Assembly: GCA_001777915.1 (NCBI GenBank)
Contig: MFFN01000003.1
Location: 62,001-126,000, forward strand
DNA length: 64,000 nt
Direction: 5' to 3'
From: Candidatus Edwardsbacteria bacterium RifOxyA12_full_54_48
GTDB taxonomy: Bacteria; Edwardsbacteria; AC1; EtOH8
Part shown: positions 26,978 to 36,800 of the stretch, piece by piece
How positions within the stretch are numbered: the first letter of the stretch is position 1
How the letters are laid out: every line of letters begins with the position of its first letter
The notes under the pieces: model-generated
The model's database searches: none
Told to the model about the DNA's origin: nothing
What the model saw: only the letters and a program-made list of their open reading frames with translations
Translations under genes and position numbers: made by a program

Positions 26978-27466
26978 CTACCAGGACTCGAAGGATTGCC
27001 TTATGATCTCGGCCGCCAGGTTTTCGGCGGCTTTTTTCATTCCGGATTCCTCATCGGATTCGCTGACCTGATAGGTGCCCCACCCGGAGAGGCTTGCCGA
27101 CTCCCATAGAACCTTCCCGGCCGCCGATCTCAGCTTGGCTTTGGCGGCGATGGTGGTCTTGTACTGGTTGACCTGCTCCTGGCTGGTGTATTCAAAAGGA
27201 GCCCGGGTATATCCGGTCACCGCCAGTTCCAACACCGCCTCCGCCTTTTCCGGGTCGCTGACCTTGACCCGGCCGTCGTTGTTGACCGCCGTTATCATGG
27301 TGGTGGTCATGATCTCCGACAGGCGGTATTCGGCGGTGGTGTTCTCGACCACCGGTATCCCCACCGTCTGAAAATCCAGCCGCCCTCCGCTGAAAGAGTA
27401 ACATCCGGACAGCATCAAGGCCAGGGCGCCGGCAGCCATAAAAAATATTTTGACGCTGGTCTTCAT
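26978..27466 (-). CDS. LptE-like LPS-assembly lipoprotein
   Basis: The 162-residue protein has a lipoprotein signal peptide with lipobox LSGC (Cys at residue 22). The mature part begins YSFSGGRLDFQTVGIPVVENTTAEYRLSEIMTTTMITA, which fits the LptE family pattern of P.F.N.T....L...LT..L...., and continues with a beta-rich region and a closing helix with AAENLAAEIIRQSF. LptE plugs the LptD barrel in the outer membrane. The family is divergent, so the assignment rests on architecture plus the N-terminal motif. It follows the rRNA methyltransferase gene by four bases in the same direction. Confidence 0.75.
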   Translation of the reverse strand: MKTSVKIFFMAAGALALMLSGCYSFSGGRLDFQTVGIPVVENTTAEYRLSEIMTTTMITAVNNDGRVKVSDPEKAEAVLELAVTGYTRAPFEYTSQEQVNQYKTTIAAKAKLRSAAGKVLWESASLSGWGTYQVSESDEESGMKKAAENLAAEIIRQSFESW

Positions 27467-27470
27467 TTTC

Positions 27471-28802
27471 TCACCTGGTTAAAATTGCCAGATTCTCTAT
27501 GTGATAGGTCTGAGGGAACATGTCCGCCAGAAAAAGTTTCTGCAGTTTATATCCCCGGCCGACCAGCAAGGCCGCATCCCTGGCCAGGGTCGAGGGGTTG
27601 CAAGACAGATAGGCGATCCGGGCGGGGTTCAGACCGGCGATGGCTTCGATGACCCCGGGGGCGGCCCCCTGCCGCGGCGGGTCCAGCACCAGAGCGTCAG
27701 CGGATTTCAGTTTGATCAGCTGGTCCTCCGCCCGGCCGCAAAGGAACTCACAGTTGCCGATGTTGTTAAGCGCGGCGTTGACTCTGGCATCATCCACCGC
27801 CGGAGCGAACTCCTCAATGGCCGTCACCCTTTTGGCCTGCCCGGCCAGCTGCAGGGCGATGGACCCCATGCCGGAATACAGGTCGGCCACCTCATCGCCG
27901 GGAGACAGCTGCAGACTTTCCTTTATGTTTTGATAAGCCATCTCGCTGGTCCGAAGATTTGACTGCAGGAAAGAGCCGGGCGACAGGCGACAGGTTATAT
28001 GGCCGATCCGTTCCGACAGATATTCCACCCCGCCCAGGTGGGTCCATTTTTTGCCCAGGATGACGTTGCCCCGGGCGGGATTCACATTCTGCCAGACGGA
28101 TTTTATATTTGGAACTTCCGCCAGGATCCTCTGGGCTATCTTGTGGAGGTCCGGCTCATATCTGGTGACCAGGACCAGGGACAGGGCCTCTTCGCTTTTG
28201 CTGTACCGCAAGATCAGATGGCGCAGGTTTCCACTGTGCCCGGCCGGAGTGCTGCCCTTTAGCCCGCTTTTGTTGATGACCTCCTTCACTTTTCGGAAGG
28301 CCTGGGTTATCGGTTCCTCCAGCAGGGGACACTCCTGGATGTCGACCAGATCGTGGCTTTTTAGCCGGTAATATCCCATCCCATTGCCATTTTTTGAAGC
28401 CTGGACAGGGTACTGGGCTTTATTGCGGTAATGCCACTCTCCGGCCGGCGGCAAAACGGCTATCTCATCGATCTCGATCTTCCCCAGCCTTTTGAATATC
28501 TCCCGGGTTATGTTCGTCTTCTGCTCCAGCTGGTATTGGTAGTCCATCATCTGCCACTGGCAGCTGCCGCAGATCCCGAAATGCCTGCAGGCCGGCTTTA
28601 CCCGGTGGTCCGACGGCTTTATTATCTCATGGACCTCCCCCCGGCTGTAGGTCTTGTGCGGCTCGATTATTTTTACCTTGAGTTCGTCGCCCGGAACGCC
28701 GTAGGGCACGAAGACCGCCTGGCCCTGATGATGCCCCACCGCATCGCCGCCGTAGGCCAGATTCTCCAGAGAGATATTCAGGACCTGCCCGGCCCTCAGC
28801 AT
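27471..28802 (-). CDS. 23S rRNA (uracil-5-)-methyltransferase, RlmD/RumA family
   Basis: About 443 residues. A TRAM domain (GQVLNISLENLAYGGDAVGHHQGQAVFV) is followed by the 4Fe-4S cysteines CRHFGICGSCQWQ, a SAM-binding segment VADLYSGMGSIALQLA and the catalytic cysteine in YLSCNPSTLARD. It methylates a uridine of 23S rRNA or another structured RNA. The start at 28802 overlaps rimI by seven bases; a frame extending to 29012 is the wrong reading of rimI. It ends the tsaE-tsaB-rimI-rlmD series. Confidence 0.9.
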   Translation of the reverse strand: MLRAGQVLNISLENLAYGGDAVGHHQGQAVFVPYGVPGDELKVKIIEPHKTYSRGEVHEIIKPSDHRVKPACRHFGICGSCQWQMMDYQYQLEQKTNITREIFKRLGKIEIDEIAVLPPAGEWHYRNKAQYPVQASKNGNGMGYYRLKSHDLVDIQECPLLEEPITQAFRKVKEVINKSGLKGSTPAGHSGNLRHLILRYSKSEEALSLVLVTRYEPDLHKIAQRILAEVPNIKSVWQNVNPARGNVILGKKWTHLGGVEYLSERIGHITCRLSPGSFLQSNLRTSEMAYQNIKESLQLSPGDEVADLYSGMGSIALQLAGQAKRVTAIEEFAPAVDDARVNAALNNIGNCEFLCGRAEDQLIKLKSADALVLDPPRQGAAPGVIEAIAGLNPARIAYLSCNPSTLARDAALLVGRGYKLQKLFLADMFPQTYHIENLAILTR

Positions 28803-29251
28803 GAATTCACCGGAACAATATCGGACATCATAACCAATGCATCCTCGTTGTGATAATATTTTTTCCGGATGGCGACCGGCCTGAATCCGAAAGTTTTGTA
28901 CAATTCGATGGCGGCTTCGTTGGAACTTCTGACCTCCAGGCTGGCCATCCGGCAGCCCAGCCGATATGCCTGTTGCAGGATCTCCTGAAGCAGGCGCCGG
29001 CCGCATCCCCACCTTCTTTTTTCGGCAGCCAAGGCGATGTTCCCCAGATGGAACTCGTCCAGCACCACCCAGCCGACGGCATATCCGGAAATCTTCCCGT
29101 CGATTTCCAACACCAGAAATATCCGGCGGCCGTCATCCTTCGTCTCCTCCCGGAACATATTCTCCGACCAGGGGTCGGGAAATGAGCGCTTTTCGATATC
29201 CAGTATCTCCGGCAGATGCTCCGGCCGCATTTTAAGGATTCTTTGGTTCAT
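28796..29251 (-). CDS. rimI: Ribosomal-protein-alanine N-acetyltransferase
   Basis: A 151-residue GNAT enzyme with IEKRSFPDPWSENMF near the N terminus, LGNIALAAEKRRWGCGRRLLQEIL holding the acetyl-CoA loop, and the RimI-typical LEVRSSNEAAIELYKTFGFRPVAIRKKYY. In bacteria RimI acetylates the N terminus of ribosomal protein S18. It overlaps tsaB by ATGA and follows the usual tsaB-rimI order. Confidence 0.92.
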   Translation of the reverse strand: MNQRILKMRPEHLPEILDIEKRSFPDPWSENMFREETKDDGRRIFLVLEIDGKISGYAVGWVVLDEFHLGNIALAAEKRRWGCGRRLLQEILQQAYRLGCRMASLEVRSSNEAAIELYKTFGFRPVAIRKKYYHNEDALVMMSDIVPVNSC

Positions 29252-29925
29252 TTCTTCAGCTCAGCGTCAGCCGGTCGGACATAGAAAGCGTCCAATTGTT
29301 GGGGATCCACTGCCTGATCCTCTTGGTACAACCGGTGGGCCAATCCCGCCAGGCCGGACAGCACCCGGCCCGACGCGAGAAAATCCTCGTCCTGGCGGAA
29401 CTTTTTGGCGGAGGTCCGGAACAGATCCCGGTAGCTCAACTCTCCGCTACCGAACAGCAGGGCATCCTCCGGCAGCATTGCCAGCCACTTCTCCGGCCCG
29501 ATAGACAGATAATCGCTTTCCCTGACCGGCTGACCATCTTTCATTTTATATAAGGCGGTGTAGATCTCCTTTTTCTTGGCATCGATCATGGGCGACACAT
29601 ACCCTTCTTTTGATTCCTGCGAGCCGGCCATCGCATCCAGGGTGTTCAGGGAAAGGGCTGGAAGTTTAAGCCCGGCGGCCAGGCCCTTTATAAAAGCTAT
29701 GCCCACCCGCAATCCGGTGAAAGATCCGGGCCCGGTGGCCGCCGCCAGCAATCCGATATCCGACAACTTGATATCATGGCGTTTAAGCAGTGCCCCCAGT
29801 TCAGCCGCCAGAATTTCGGAATGCCCGGTGCCGGCCTCCCGGGAAAGGCCCGCCAGCACCTTCCCCTGGCGGCAGAGGGCGATATTAAGATAGATCCCGC
29901 TGGTATCCAGGCATAAATACATCAT
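29248..29925 (-). CDS. tsaB: tRNA threonylcarbamoyladenosine biosynthesis protein TsaB
   Basis: About 225 residues of the ASKHA fold, with LCLDTSGIYLNIAL at the start and AAATGPGSFTGLRVGIAFIKGLA, the TsaB hallmark. TsaB scaffolds TsaD and TsaE for t6A37 synthesis in tRNAs that read ANN codons. The ATG at 29925 overlaps the tsaE stop (ATGA); the longer frame starting with TTG at 29937 is unlikely. tsaD is not in the window. Confidence 0.93.
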   Translation of the reverse strand: MMYLCLDTSGIYLNIALCRQGKVLAGLSREAGTGHSEILAAELGALLKRHDIKLSDIGLLAAATGPGSFTGLRVGIAFIKGLAAGLKLPALSLNTLDAMAGSQESKEGYVSPMIDAKKKEIYTALYKMKDGQPVRESDYLSIGPEKWLAMLPEDALLFGSGELSYRDLFRTSAKKFRQDEDFLASGRVLSGLAGLAHRLYQEDQAVDPQQLDAFYVRPADAELKK

Positions 29926-30374
29926 AAAATATCCCAATCCATTGGAAACCCGCCTATCGGGATCATTTTAAATTCCCTTTCATCCGGTGATCTGATGGTG
30001 ATGTAAACATCCAATCTGTCCTGGGGAAGCTCACCCCCTGCGTTCTCCGGCCATTCTATCAGCACCAGACCCTCGCCGTAAAGATATTCTTCATACCCGA
30101 TGTTCAGCAGCTCAGATGGCGATTTCAATCGGTACAGATCGAAATGATAGATGGGATGCTTGGCGGTGTATTCATTTAGCAGGGTGAAGCTGGGGCTGAC
30201 CACCGGCTCCTGCACCCCCCAGCCCCGGCAGATGCCCTGGGCCAGGCAGGTCTTGCCCGAGCCCAGGTTGCCATAAAGACAAATCACTTGGCCGGGTTTT
30301 AAATGGACCGAAAGCTTCTGGCCAAAGTTTTTGGTTTCCACCGCAGAATGAGTAATTAGTTTATTAGTCATCAT
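29922..30374 (-). CDS. tsaE: tRNA threonylcarbamoyladenosine biosynthesis ATPase TsaE
   Basis: A 150-residue P-loop ATPase with YGNLGSGKTCLAQGI (Walker A), SPSFTLLNEY, YHFDLYRL and LVLIEWPENAG, all typical of TsaE. It assists the t6A complex through ATP hydrolysis. Its start lies within the last 11 bases of an AT-rich upstream gene, which suggests the original upstream region was replaced. Confidence 0.95.
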   Translation of the reverse strand: MMTNKLITHSAVETKNFGQKLSVHLKPGQVICLYGNLGSGKTCLAQGICRGWGVQEPVVSPSFTLLNEYTAKHPIYHFDLYRLKSPSELLNIGYEEYLYGEGLVLIEWPENAGGELPQDRLDVYITIRSPDEREFKMIPIGGFPMDWDIL

Positions 30375-30954
30375 TATTGCCTGCTATATTATAACCAAGA
30401 CCCATACTAACATAAGGTTCTTTAGTGTTGTAATAACCTTTATTCCAGGGAATACATATATTGGAATTCAATAAAAATGATTTATATGATACTTTAACAC
30501 CGAAATTACTTTGTGAACATATGCGTGACATTCGATAAAAAGGATAAAAATCTGTATTTTGACCAGCTGACAAGAAAATATTTTTATTGATTTTATATCC
30601 AACCTTTAAATTTGCCAGCCATACAGCAGGTACTACAATGAAAATAATATCATATAAATGTTTTTTACCATCTTCAAGCATAAAACCAGATAAAGCCATA
30701 ATAGAAGCAATGCCATTCGAAGAAATGTAATAGATATTATCCTGTTTTACAGATGAAACACTAAATGCTTCAATCCCACGATAAAAGCGATTACCTTTAA
30801 TAACTGTTAATGACGTACGCAGGTTAAACTGTTCTATATATGAAGAAGAAACTGCCATTTCTGTAATCGTTTCAGAAAACGCGTAATTTAATGGCAACAA
30901 CAAGACAATGCAAATAAATATATATTTATTTATAAACATTTTATAAATCCTCAT
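30364..30954 (-). CDS. Hypothetical exported protein, AT-rich
   Basis: A 196-residue protein not recognised. It has an N-terminal signal sequence (INKYIFICIVLLLPLNYAF, cleavage near SE). The mature part alternates hydrophobic and polar residues with many tyrosines, GYKINKNIFLSAGQNTDFYPFYR and a final YVSMGLGYNIA, which suggests a small outer-membrane beta-barrel, but no family could be named. Codons are far richer in A/T than the flanking genes. The start overlaps the stop of the PorX-like gene by four bases, and its end overlaps tsaE by 11, so it is tightly packed into the series despite looking foreign. Confidence 0.6.
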   Translation of the reverse strand: MRIYKMFINKYIFICIVLLLPLNYAFSETITEMAVSSSYIEQFNLRTSLTVIKGNRFYRGIEAFSVSSVKQDNIYYISSNGIASIMALSGFMLEDGKKHLYDIIFIVVPAVWLANLKVGYKINKNIFLSAGQNTDFYPFYRMSRICSQSNFGVKVSYKSFLLNSNICIPWNKGYYNTKEPYVSMGLGYNIAGNNDD

Positions 30955-32510
30955 TTCGGCGTCATCACCGCCACCGGCAGTATCATCTCCTCCATGGAGA
31001 TCCCGCCGTGCTGGAAGGTGCCTTCGTACCGCTTGCGGTATTCCTCGTATTTGGTGGGGTACACCAGGTAGAAATCCTCCTTGGCGATCAGGTACTGCAT
31101 TCCCTTATATTCCTCCGGCAGTAGATAATCTGCCGGGTTCTTTATCCACAGCACTTGGCGGTGATCCCCGGAGATATTGTTGCCGGACTTGTAGCGCAGA
31201 TTGGCGGTGGTGTTCTGCCCGGCCTTGATCTCGCTCCCCCGCCGGCCCTGAATGGAGCCATGGTCTGTCGTTATGATCACCTCCCGTTTCTGGTGGGCGG
31301 CCATCTGCAGGATGTGGAAGATGTCGGAATTGGAGAACCAGGTCAGGGTCAGCGAGCGGAAGGCCTTCTCATCCGGGGTTATCTCCTGAAGGACCTGGGA
31401 GTCGGCCCGGGAATGCACCAGGATGTCCATGAAGTTCACCACCAGGCTGATCAGTGGGACGTTCTGGTAGGAGCCGAAGTTCTTGCGCACCTCCCGGCTT
31501 TCGTCAATGTTGAAGATCTTGATATAGCGGGGATCGGGTGAGGTTTTGCACTTGAGCCGGGCCAGGTTGATGTCCATCAGCTGATGTTCGTAACGGTTGC
31601 GGCTGGCTTCGTTGGCCGCATCGCTCTTCTCCCAGTACTGGGGATAGCTCCTGGCGATCTGGGACGGAAAAAGTCCGCTGAATATGGCGTTACGGGAATA
31701 AGGGGTGGCGGTGGGCAGCACCGAATAATAATAATCGGTGTGGATGTCGAAATAATTCTTGATCACCGGTTCGATGGTCATCCACTGGTCCAGCCTCATG
31801 CAGTCCAGGATAAGGAACAGGCATTTTTTGCCGGCTTTGGCCGGAGGCACCACGTAGCGCTCCACGATGTCGGTGGACAGCAGAGGCCGCGACTGGCCGT
31901 GCAGCCAGCCGGAATAGTTCTCCTCCACGAAACGGGAGAACTCCAGATCGGCCTCCCTGAGAGTTCCCTCATGGCTGGCATGGAGGCCGTCGTCCCGCAG
32001 CAAAGAGAGCCGCAGGTCCCATTCTATCAGATTGCGATAATGGCGGCACCATTCCTGCCAGTCCAGGGTGCGATAGTCAAAACTGCGCAGGTCCTGGGAG
32101 GCCTGAACGTACTCCCTGACCGTCTGCTCCTCCACCAGCTTGCGGCCGTCCAGCACCCGGCGGCAGGAGGCCAGCACCTGGGCCGGATTCAGGGGCTTCA
32201 GCAGGAAGTCGTCTATTCTCTGACCCAGGGCCTGCTCCACCAGTTCCTCCCGCTCGCTCTTGGTGGCCATGATCACCGGCAGGTCGGGGTTTATCTGCTT
32301 GAGCCGAGACAGGGTCTCCAGCCCGTCCATGCCGGGCATCATCTCATCCAGCAGCACCAGGTCGAAGTTCGATGTCCCGATCTTTTTTACCGCCTCCTCC
32401 CCGGAGGCGGCCGGCGTCACCTTGAAGTTCTTACCCTCCAAAAAAATGATCTGCGACTTAAGCAGATCTATCTCGTCGTCGACCCACAGGATCCTGTAGC
32501 CCTCATCCAT
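30951..32510 (-). CDS. PorX-like response regulator with PglZ/alkaline-phosphatase-like domain
   Basis: About 519 residues. The receiver domain shows ILWVDDEIDLLK, the phospho-acceptor in LVLLDEMMPGMDG, IMATKSER and LLKPL. A helical linker leads to a PglZ-type alkaline-phosphatase-superfamily domain with metal-binding residues in FLILDCMRLDQW, the NAIFSGLFPSQ segment, EVIITTDHGSIQG and the late FQHGG. Length and order match PorX, the regulator that with PorY controls type IX secretion in Bacteroidota and acts on oligonucleotides through this domain. The ATG at 32510 follows AAGGGG. No type IX secretion genes are in this window. Confidence 0.87.
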   Translation of the reverse strand: MDEGYRILWVDDEIDLLKSQIIFLEGKNFKVTPAASGEEAVKKIGTSNFDLVLLDEMMPGMDGLETLSRLKQINPDLPVIMATKSEREELVEQALGQRIDDFLLKPLNPAQVLASCRRVLDGRKLVEEQTVREYVQASQDLRSFDYRTLDWQEWCRHYRNLIEWDLRLSLLRDDGLHASHEGTLREADLEFSRFVEENYSGWLHGQSRPLLSTDIVERYVVPPAKAGKKCLFLILDCMRLDQWMTIEPVIKNYFDIHTDYYYSVLPTATPYSRNAIFSGLFPSQIARSYPQYWEKSDAANEASRNRYEHQLMDINLARLKCKTSPDPRYIKIFNIDESREVRKNFGSYQNVPLISLVVNFMDILVHSRADSQVLQEITPDEKAFRSLTLTWFSNSDIFHILQMAAHQKREVIITTDHGSIQGRRGSEIKAGQNTTANLRYKSGNNISGDHRQVLWIKNPADYLLPEEYKGMQYLIAKEDFYLVYPTKYEEYRKRYEGTFQHGGISMEEMILPVAVMTPK

Positions 32511-32543
32511 CAAACACCCCTTCTTTCGACGTTACCCTGAAAA

Positions 32544-33794
32544 TCAATGGCCGTGCCTTTTGAGGGGCAGGGTTATCAGAAAGGCCGATCCCTGTCCCGG
32601 ACGGCTGCCGGCCAGTTTGATCTTCCCCTGGTGGTAATCCTCTATGATCCGCCTGACCAGCGAAAGCCCCAGCCCCCATCCCAGGGTCTTGGTGGTGAAG
32701 CCGGGAGAGAAGATCTTTTTCTGGTGACCCGGCTGTATCCCCCGGCCGTTGTCGCTGACGGTGATCTCTATCTTTTTGGCGGCAACCGCGGTGCTTATCG
32801 ATATCACACCGTCGGGGCCGTCGATGGCGTCGATGGCGTTCTTGATCAGGTTCTCCACCGCCCAGGTGAACAGGTCCCGGTTCAGCAGGACCCCGGGATC
32901 GTGGTGGTAGTTTTCCTCAAAGCGGATCTTCTTGCCCATGTTGGCCACCCGGTGGGTGAAATATTCCACCGCCTGATGCAACAGTTGATTGATATCGGCC
33001 TCGGCCAGTTTGGGAATGGAGCCCACCTGGTTGAAACGGTTGAGCACCCTCTCCAGGTGGGCCAGGTCGTTCTCCATCTCGGGGATTATCTCCGGCGGGG
33101 TCTTGGTGCCGTCCTGGAGCAAGGTCAGCCAGCCCATCAGGGAGGAGATGGGGGTGCCCAGCTGGTGGGCCGCCTCCCGGGCCAGCCCCACCCACACCGC
33201 CCGCTCCTCGCCGGCCTTGATGGCCCGGAAACCTATGAACCCTATCCAGACGAACAGGGCGATCATGCCGATCTGGATGAAGGGGACGTAGCCCAGCTCC
33301 TTCAATATCTGGGGATTGCCGTAATGCACGTAGCCCACCACCGTGGAGTCGGAGTTGAGCATCATGGGGATGGGCTGGTTCTCGCCGTCCAGTTTCAGGA
33401 TGGCGGTCTTGATCCCCGTCAGCGGATCGCCGGGCGGCAGCGAGTCCCACTGCTTCATCTGTTCGGTGGTCATGGGGTAGGGCTCGATGCCGATATTCTT
33501 CCAGGCCAGGGGAACGCCCTTCCGGTCGGTGACCACCACCGGGAAATTTATCTTCTGGATGATCTCCTCGAAGATGATGCCGGTCTCCGGAACGTCACCC
33601 ACCACCTCCGGCACCGCCGCCGTCATGCAGAAGCGGGCGAACACCCGGGACATGATCCGGGGCTCCTCCTCCAGCTTGCGGATCAGCAGGGTGGTGTAGA
33701 TCAGGGAGACCAGCACCAAGCTGGCGGCGCCCACGAACAGGTAGGAGCGCCAGATCCCGGTCCATCTGGAATGCGGTTTGACGAAAGAGACCAT
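32544..33794 (-). CDS. Sensor histidine kinase, probable PorY-like partner
   Basis: A 416-residue membrane kinase: helix near residues 16-38, an extracytoplasmic region of about 140 residues with VVVTDRKGVPLAWKNIG, a second helix (IQIGMIALFVWIGFIGF), then the dimerisation box REAAHQLGTPISSLMGW with the phospho-histidine and the ATPase motifs NLIKNAIDAIDG, DNGRGI and TKTLGWGLGLSLVRRI. It lies 33 bases upstream of the PorX-like gene in the same direction, so it is the likely cognate kinase. The assignment as PorY rests mainly on this neighbourhood. Confidence 0.85.
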   Translation of the reverse strand: MVSFVKPHSRWTGIWRSYLFVGAASLVLVSLIYTTLLIRKLEEEPRIMSRVFARFCMTAAVPEVVGDVPETGIIFEEIIQKINFPVVVTDRKGVPLAWKNIGIEPYPMTTEQMKQWDSLPPGDPLTGIKTAILKLDGENQPIPMMLNSDSTVVGYVHYGNPQILKELGYVPFIQIGMIALFVWIGFIGFRAIKAGEERAVWVGLAREAAHQLGTPISSLMGWLTLLQDGTKTPPEIIPEMENDLAHLERVLNRFNQVGSIPKLAEADINQLLHQAVEYFTHRVANMGKKIRFEENYHHDPGVLLNRDLFTWAVENLIKNAIDAIDGPDGVISISTAVAAKKIEITVSDNGRGIQPGHQKKIFSPGFTTKTLGWGLGLSLVRRIIEDYHQGKIKLAGSRPGQGSAFLITLPLKRHGH

Positions 33795-33871
33795 AAATGA
33801 TTTTAATTAATGAAGTTTAATCCTGGACACTAAATTCTAAACCTTAACAACTGTACATTTCAAATATATTA

Positions 33872-36800
33872 TTAGATCTTTACCTGGTTCCGCCCCCCGG
33901 CCTTGGCCCGGTACAGGGCCTTGTCCACCTTGTCGATGATCTCGTCCTTCTCGGAGCCGTCATCCGGAAAACCGGAGACCCCCAGGCTGATGGTCACCCG
34001 GCCGATATTTTTCGCCCCCTCGGCCTCGAACCGGTTCTTCTCCACCGCCACCCGGATCCGCTCGGCCAGCAGCCGAGCCTCGGACTTCTTGGTCTCGGGC
34101 AGCACCAGCATGAACTCCTCGCCGCCGTAACGGGCCACCAGGTCCACGTCGCGGGCCTGCTCCATGAGCAGCCGGGACACCTCTTTCAGGACTATGTCCC
34201 CCACCGGATGTCCCAGGGTATCGTTGATCTTCTTGAAATGGTCGATGTCCATCATTATCAGGGACAGCGGATGACTGTACCTCCGGGCCCGGTTGAGCTC
34301 CCGGTCAAAGAAAGATTGGAAGAAACGGTGGTTGTTCAATCCGGTCAGGCCGTCGGTCACCGCCAACTGCTCGGTCTCCTCATACAACCGGGCGTTCTCC
34401 AGAGCCACCGCCACCTGGCTGGCCAGGGTGGTCAACAGCCGCTGGTCCACCTGGTCGAAGGCGTTGACGTTGTCGCTCTCCACGTTGAGCACCCCCACCA
34501 CCTGCTGTTTGATCTTCAGCGGCACCGCCAGCTCCGAACGGGTCTTGCCGTCTATGCTTACATAGTGCTGGTTCTGGGCGACGTCCTTGACCATGATCGG
34601 CTCGCCGGTGGCCGCCACCATTCCGGTGATGCCCTCCCGGCCTATCTTCAGCCGGCGTCCCATCTCGCCCAGGATGTTCTGGTACCCCAGGCTGGCCTTG
34701 AACACCAATTCGTCGGCATTGCGATCCACGATCATTATGGCGATCTTGTTGTAATGGAAGGTATCACTCAGGATGCGGCAGACCTGATCCAGCAGCACAT
34801 CCAGCTTCAAGGTGGAGCTGACCGTGGTGCCCACATTGTGCAGCGCCGAAAGTTCGCTGATCCGGCGGTTGGCCTCTTCATACAGCCTGGCGTTATCCAG
34901 GGCTATTGATACCTGGCTGGCCAGGGTGGTCAGCAGCCTCAGGTCGGACTCGGTGAAGGCGTCGGTCTTGTCATCCTCGATATTGAGCACCCCGACGGTC
35001 TTTCCTTCCCGCTTGATGGGCACTGCGATCTCCGAAAGCACCCGGGGATCGATGGCGCTGTAGCGCGGTTCCTGGCGGACGTCGTTGACGATCTGGGGTT
35101 CCCCGTGCTCGGCCACCCAGCCCACCACGCTGTTGCCGCCCACCGTGAAATAGAGCATATTCAGCTCCTCGCCGTATCCGGACTGGGCCCCGATGAAGAT
35201 GCTCTTGCTCTGCGGCTCCACCGTGAAGATGGCCACCTTCAGGTAATGCAGGGTATCCCGGATGACCCCCACCACCTTTTCCAGCAGTTTTTCCCTTTCG
35301 ATGGCCGAGGAGATCACTATTCCAATATTGTGCAGGGTGGAAAGTTCGGAGATGCGGGCCTGGGCATCGTTATAGAGTGTGGCGTTGGCAATGGCCAGGG
35401 CCGCAGTGTTGGCAAAGGCCTCCAGCGATCGCACCTTCCGTTTGTCGGGAACCTTGCCGTCGGTCGGCTTATCTATCTGGATGATGGCCAGCAGCTTCTT
35501 CTCCTTGGAATATAGTGGCACTATCAGCAGGTTGCCGGCCTGCCAATCCTCACCCTTGCCTTCTTTATTGGGAGGAGGGCTGTCGCCGTTGCCATCATCT
35601 TTGCCGAAAGGCAGAAAAAAGGAATTTCCTATCCTATATTCAGGTTTCATCAGGTTCAGATATTGCTCCAGGCTGGAATGCACCTGCCGGATGTTCTCGA
35701 ACTCCTCGGGGCTGAAACCGGAGGACGCCTTGTGGGTAAGCAACTGGCCGCCGCCCTCAACCAGACTGATCAGGACCGCCTCGAAACCCAAGCTGCTGTG
35801 AATGCCTTCCACGATAACTGACAGGATCTCCTCCAGTTTGAGCGAAGAAAGAATGGTGCTGGACAGGTACTGCAGGGTGGAAAGCTCGGTGTTGACCTCG
35901 ATCTGCCGTTTTAAGGCCAGATTAAGCCGAGTGTTGGTGTCGGCCAGCTTGTTCTCGCTGTTTCTTATCTCAGAGAACAGGGCCGCATTCTTCCAGGCCA
36001 CTGCGGCCTGGTTGGTGAACAGCGAAGCCAGTTCGAACTCCCGGTCGGCAAAGCCCCGGGATACTTCCCGCCCTATGACCAATACCGCTTCGGCCCGTTC
36101 CTGGACCATCAACGGAAGCACCAGCAACGACTCGGCCTCCGCGGTGGTGCCAGGCACCACCGCGGTCCTCTGGTCCTGGTCGGTATTTTTGATCATCTCC
36201 GCCGTCCCGCTCCTGGCGATGGCCCCTGTCAGTCCGGTGTCCACAGAGAATGGCAGGTCGGCCATTATCTCCTGGGCGTTTGGCCCCCTGGCCAGAATGG
36301 GGCTAAGCTGCCTTCTCTCCCAATCGGCCCGATATATGGCCAGCCGTTCAAACGGGATCAACTGTTCGATCTGGCCGGCGATCTGCTCCAGCATCTGGTT
36401 GACATCCAGTGTCCCCAGCAACAGGGAGCTGGTATCCAGCAGGGCCTTTTGGGCCGTGACCCTTCCATCCAGGGCGGTCACCAGTTCGGCCCTTTCCAGG
36501 GCCATGGATAGTGAGTTGCCCAGGGTCAAAGCCAATTCCATATCTTTGCGGCCAAAACGGCGGTGGTTGCCGGAATAGTTGTTGATGTTCAGCACCCCGA
36601 TCACCCGGTTCTTGGCCATCAGAGGAACGGATATCGTGGAGGCCAGTTTTTCCTCCTGCCCGGTCAGTTTGAAACGCTTGTCCTGGCTCAGGTCGTCGGT
36701 AAGCACCGGCTGCATTTTCTCCGCCACCCAGCCGGCCAGCCCCTGCCCTATAGAGAAGGCCGCCTTGGCTGTGGTTGCCGGGGACAGCCCCTTGGAAGCT

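Noticed and set aside
27471-29012. Extended 513-residue version of the rRNA methyltransferase
   Set aside because: The first 70 codons overlap rimI in another frame. The TRAM domain begins at the ATG at 28802.
30951-32510. PglZ domain as part of a BREX phage-defence system
   Set aside because: The domain is fused to a receiver and paired with a kinase as in PorX, and no BrxL, BrxC or methylase gene is near.
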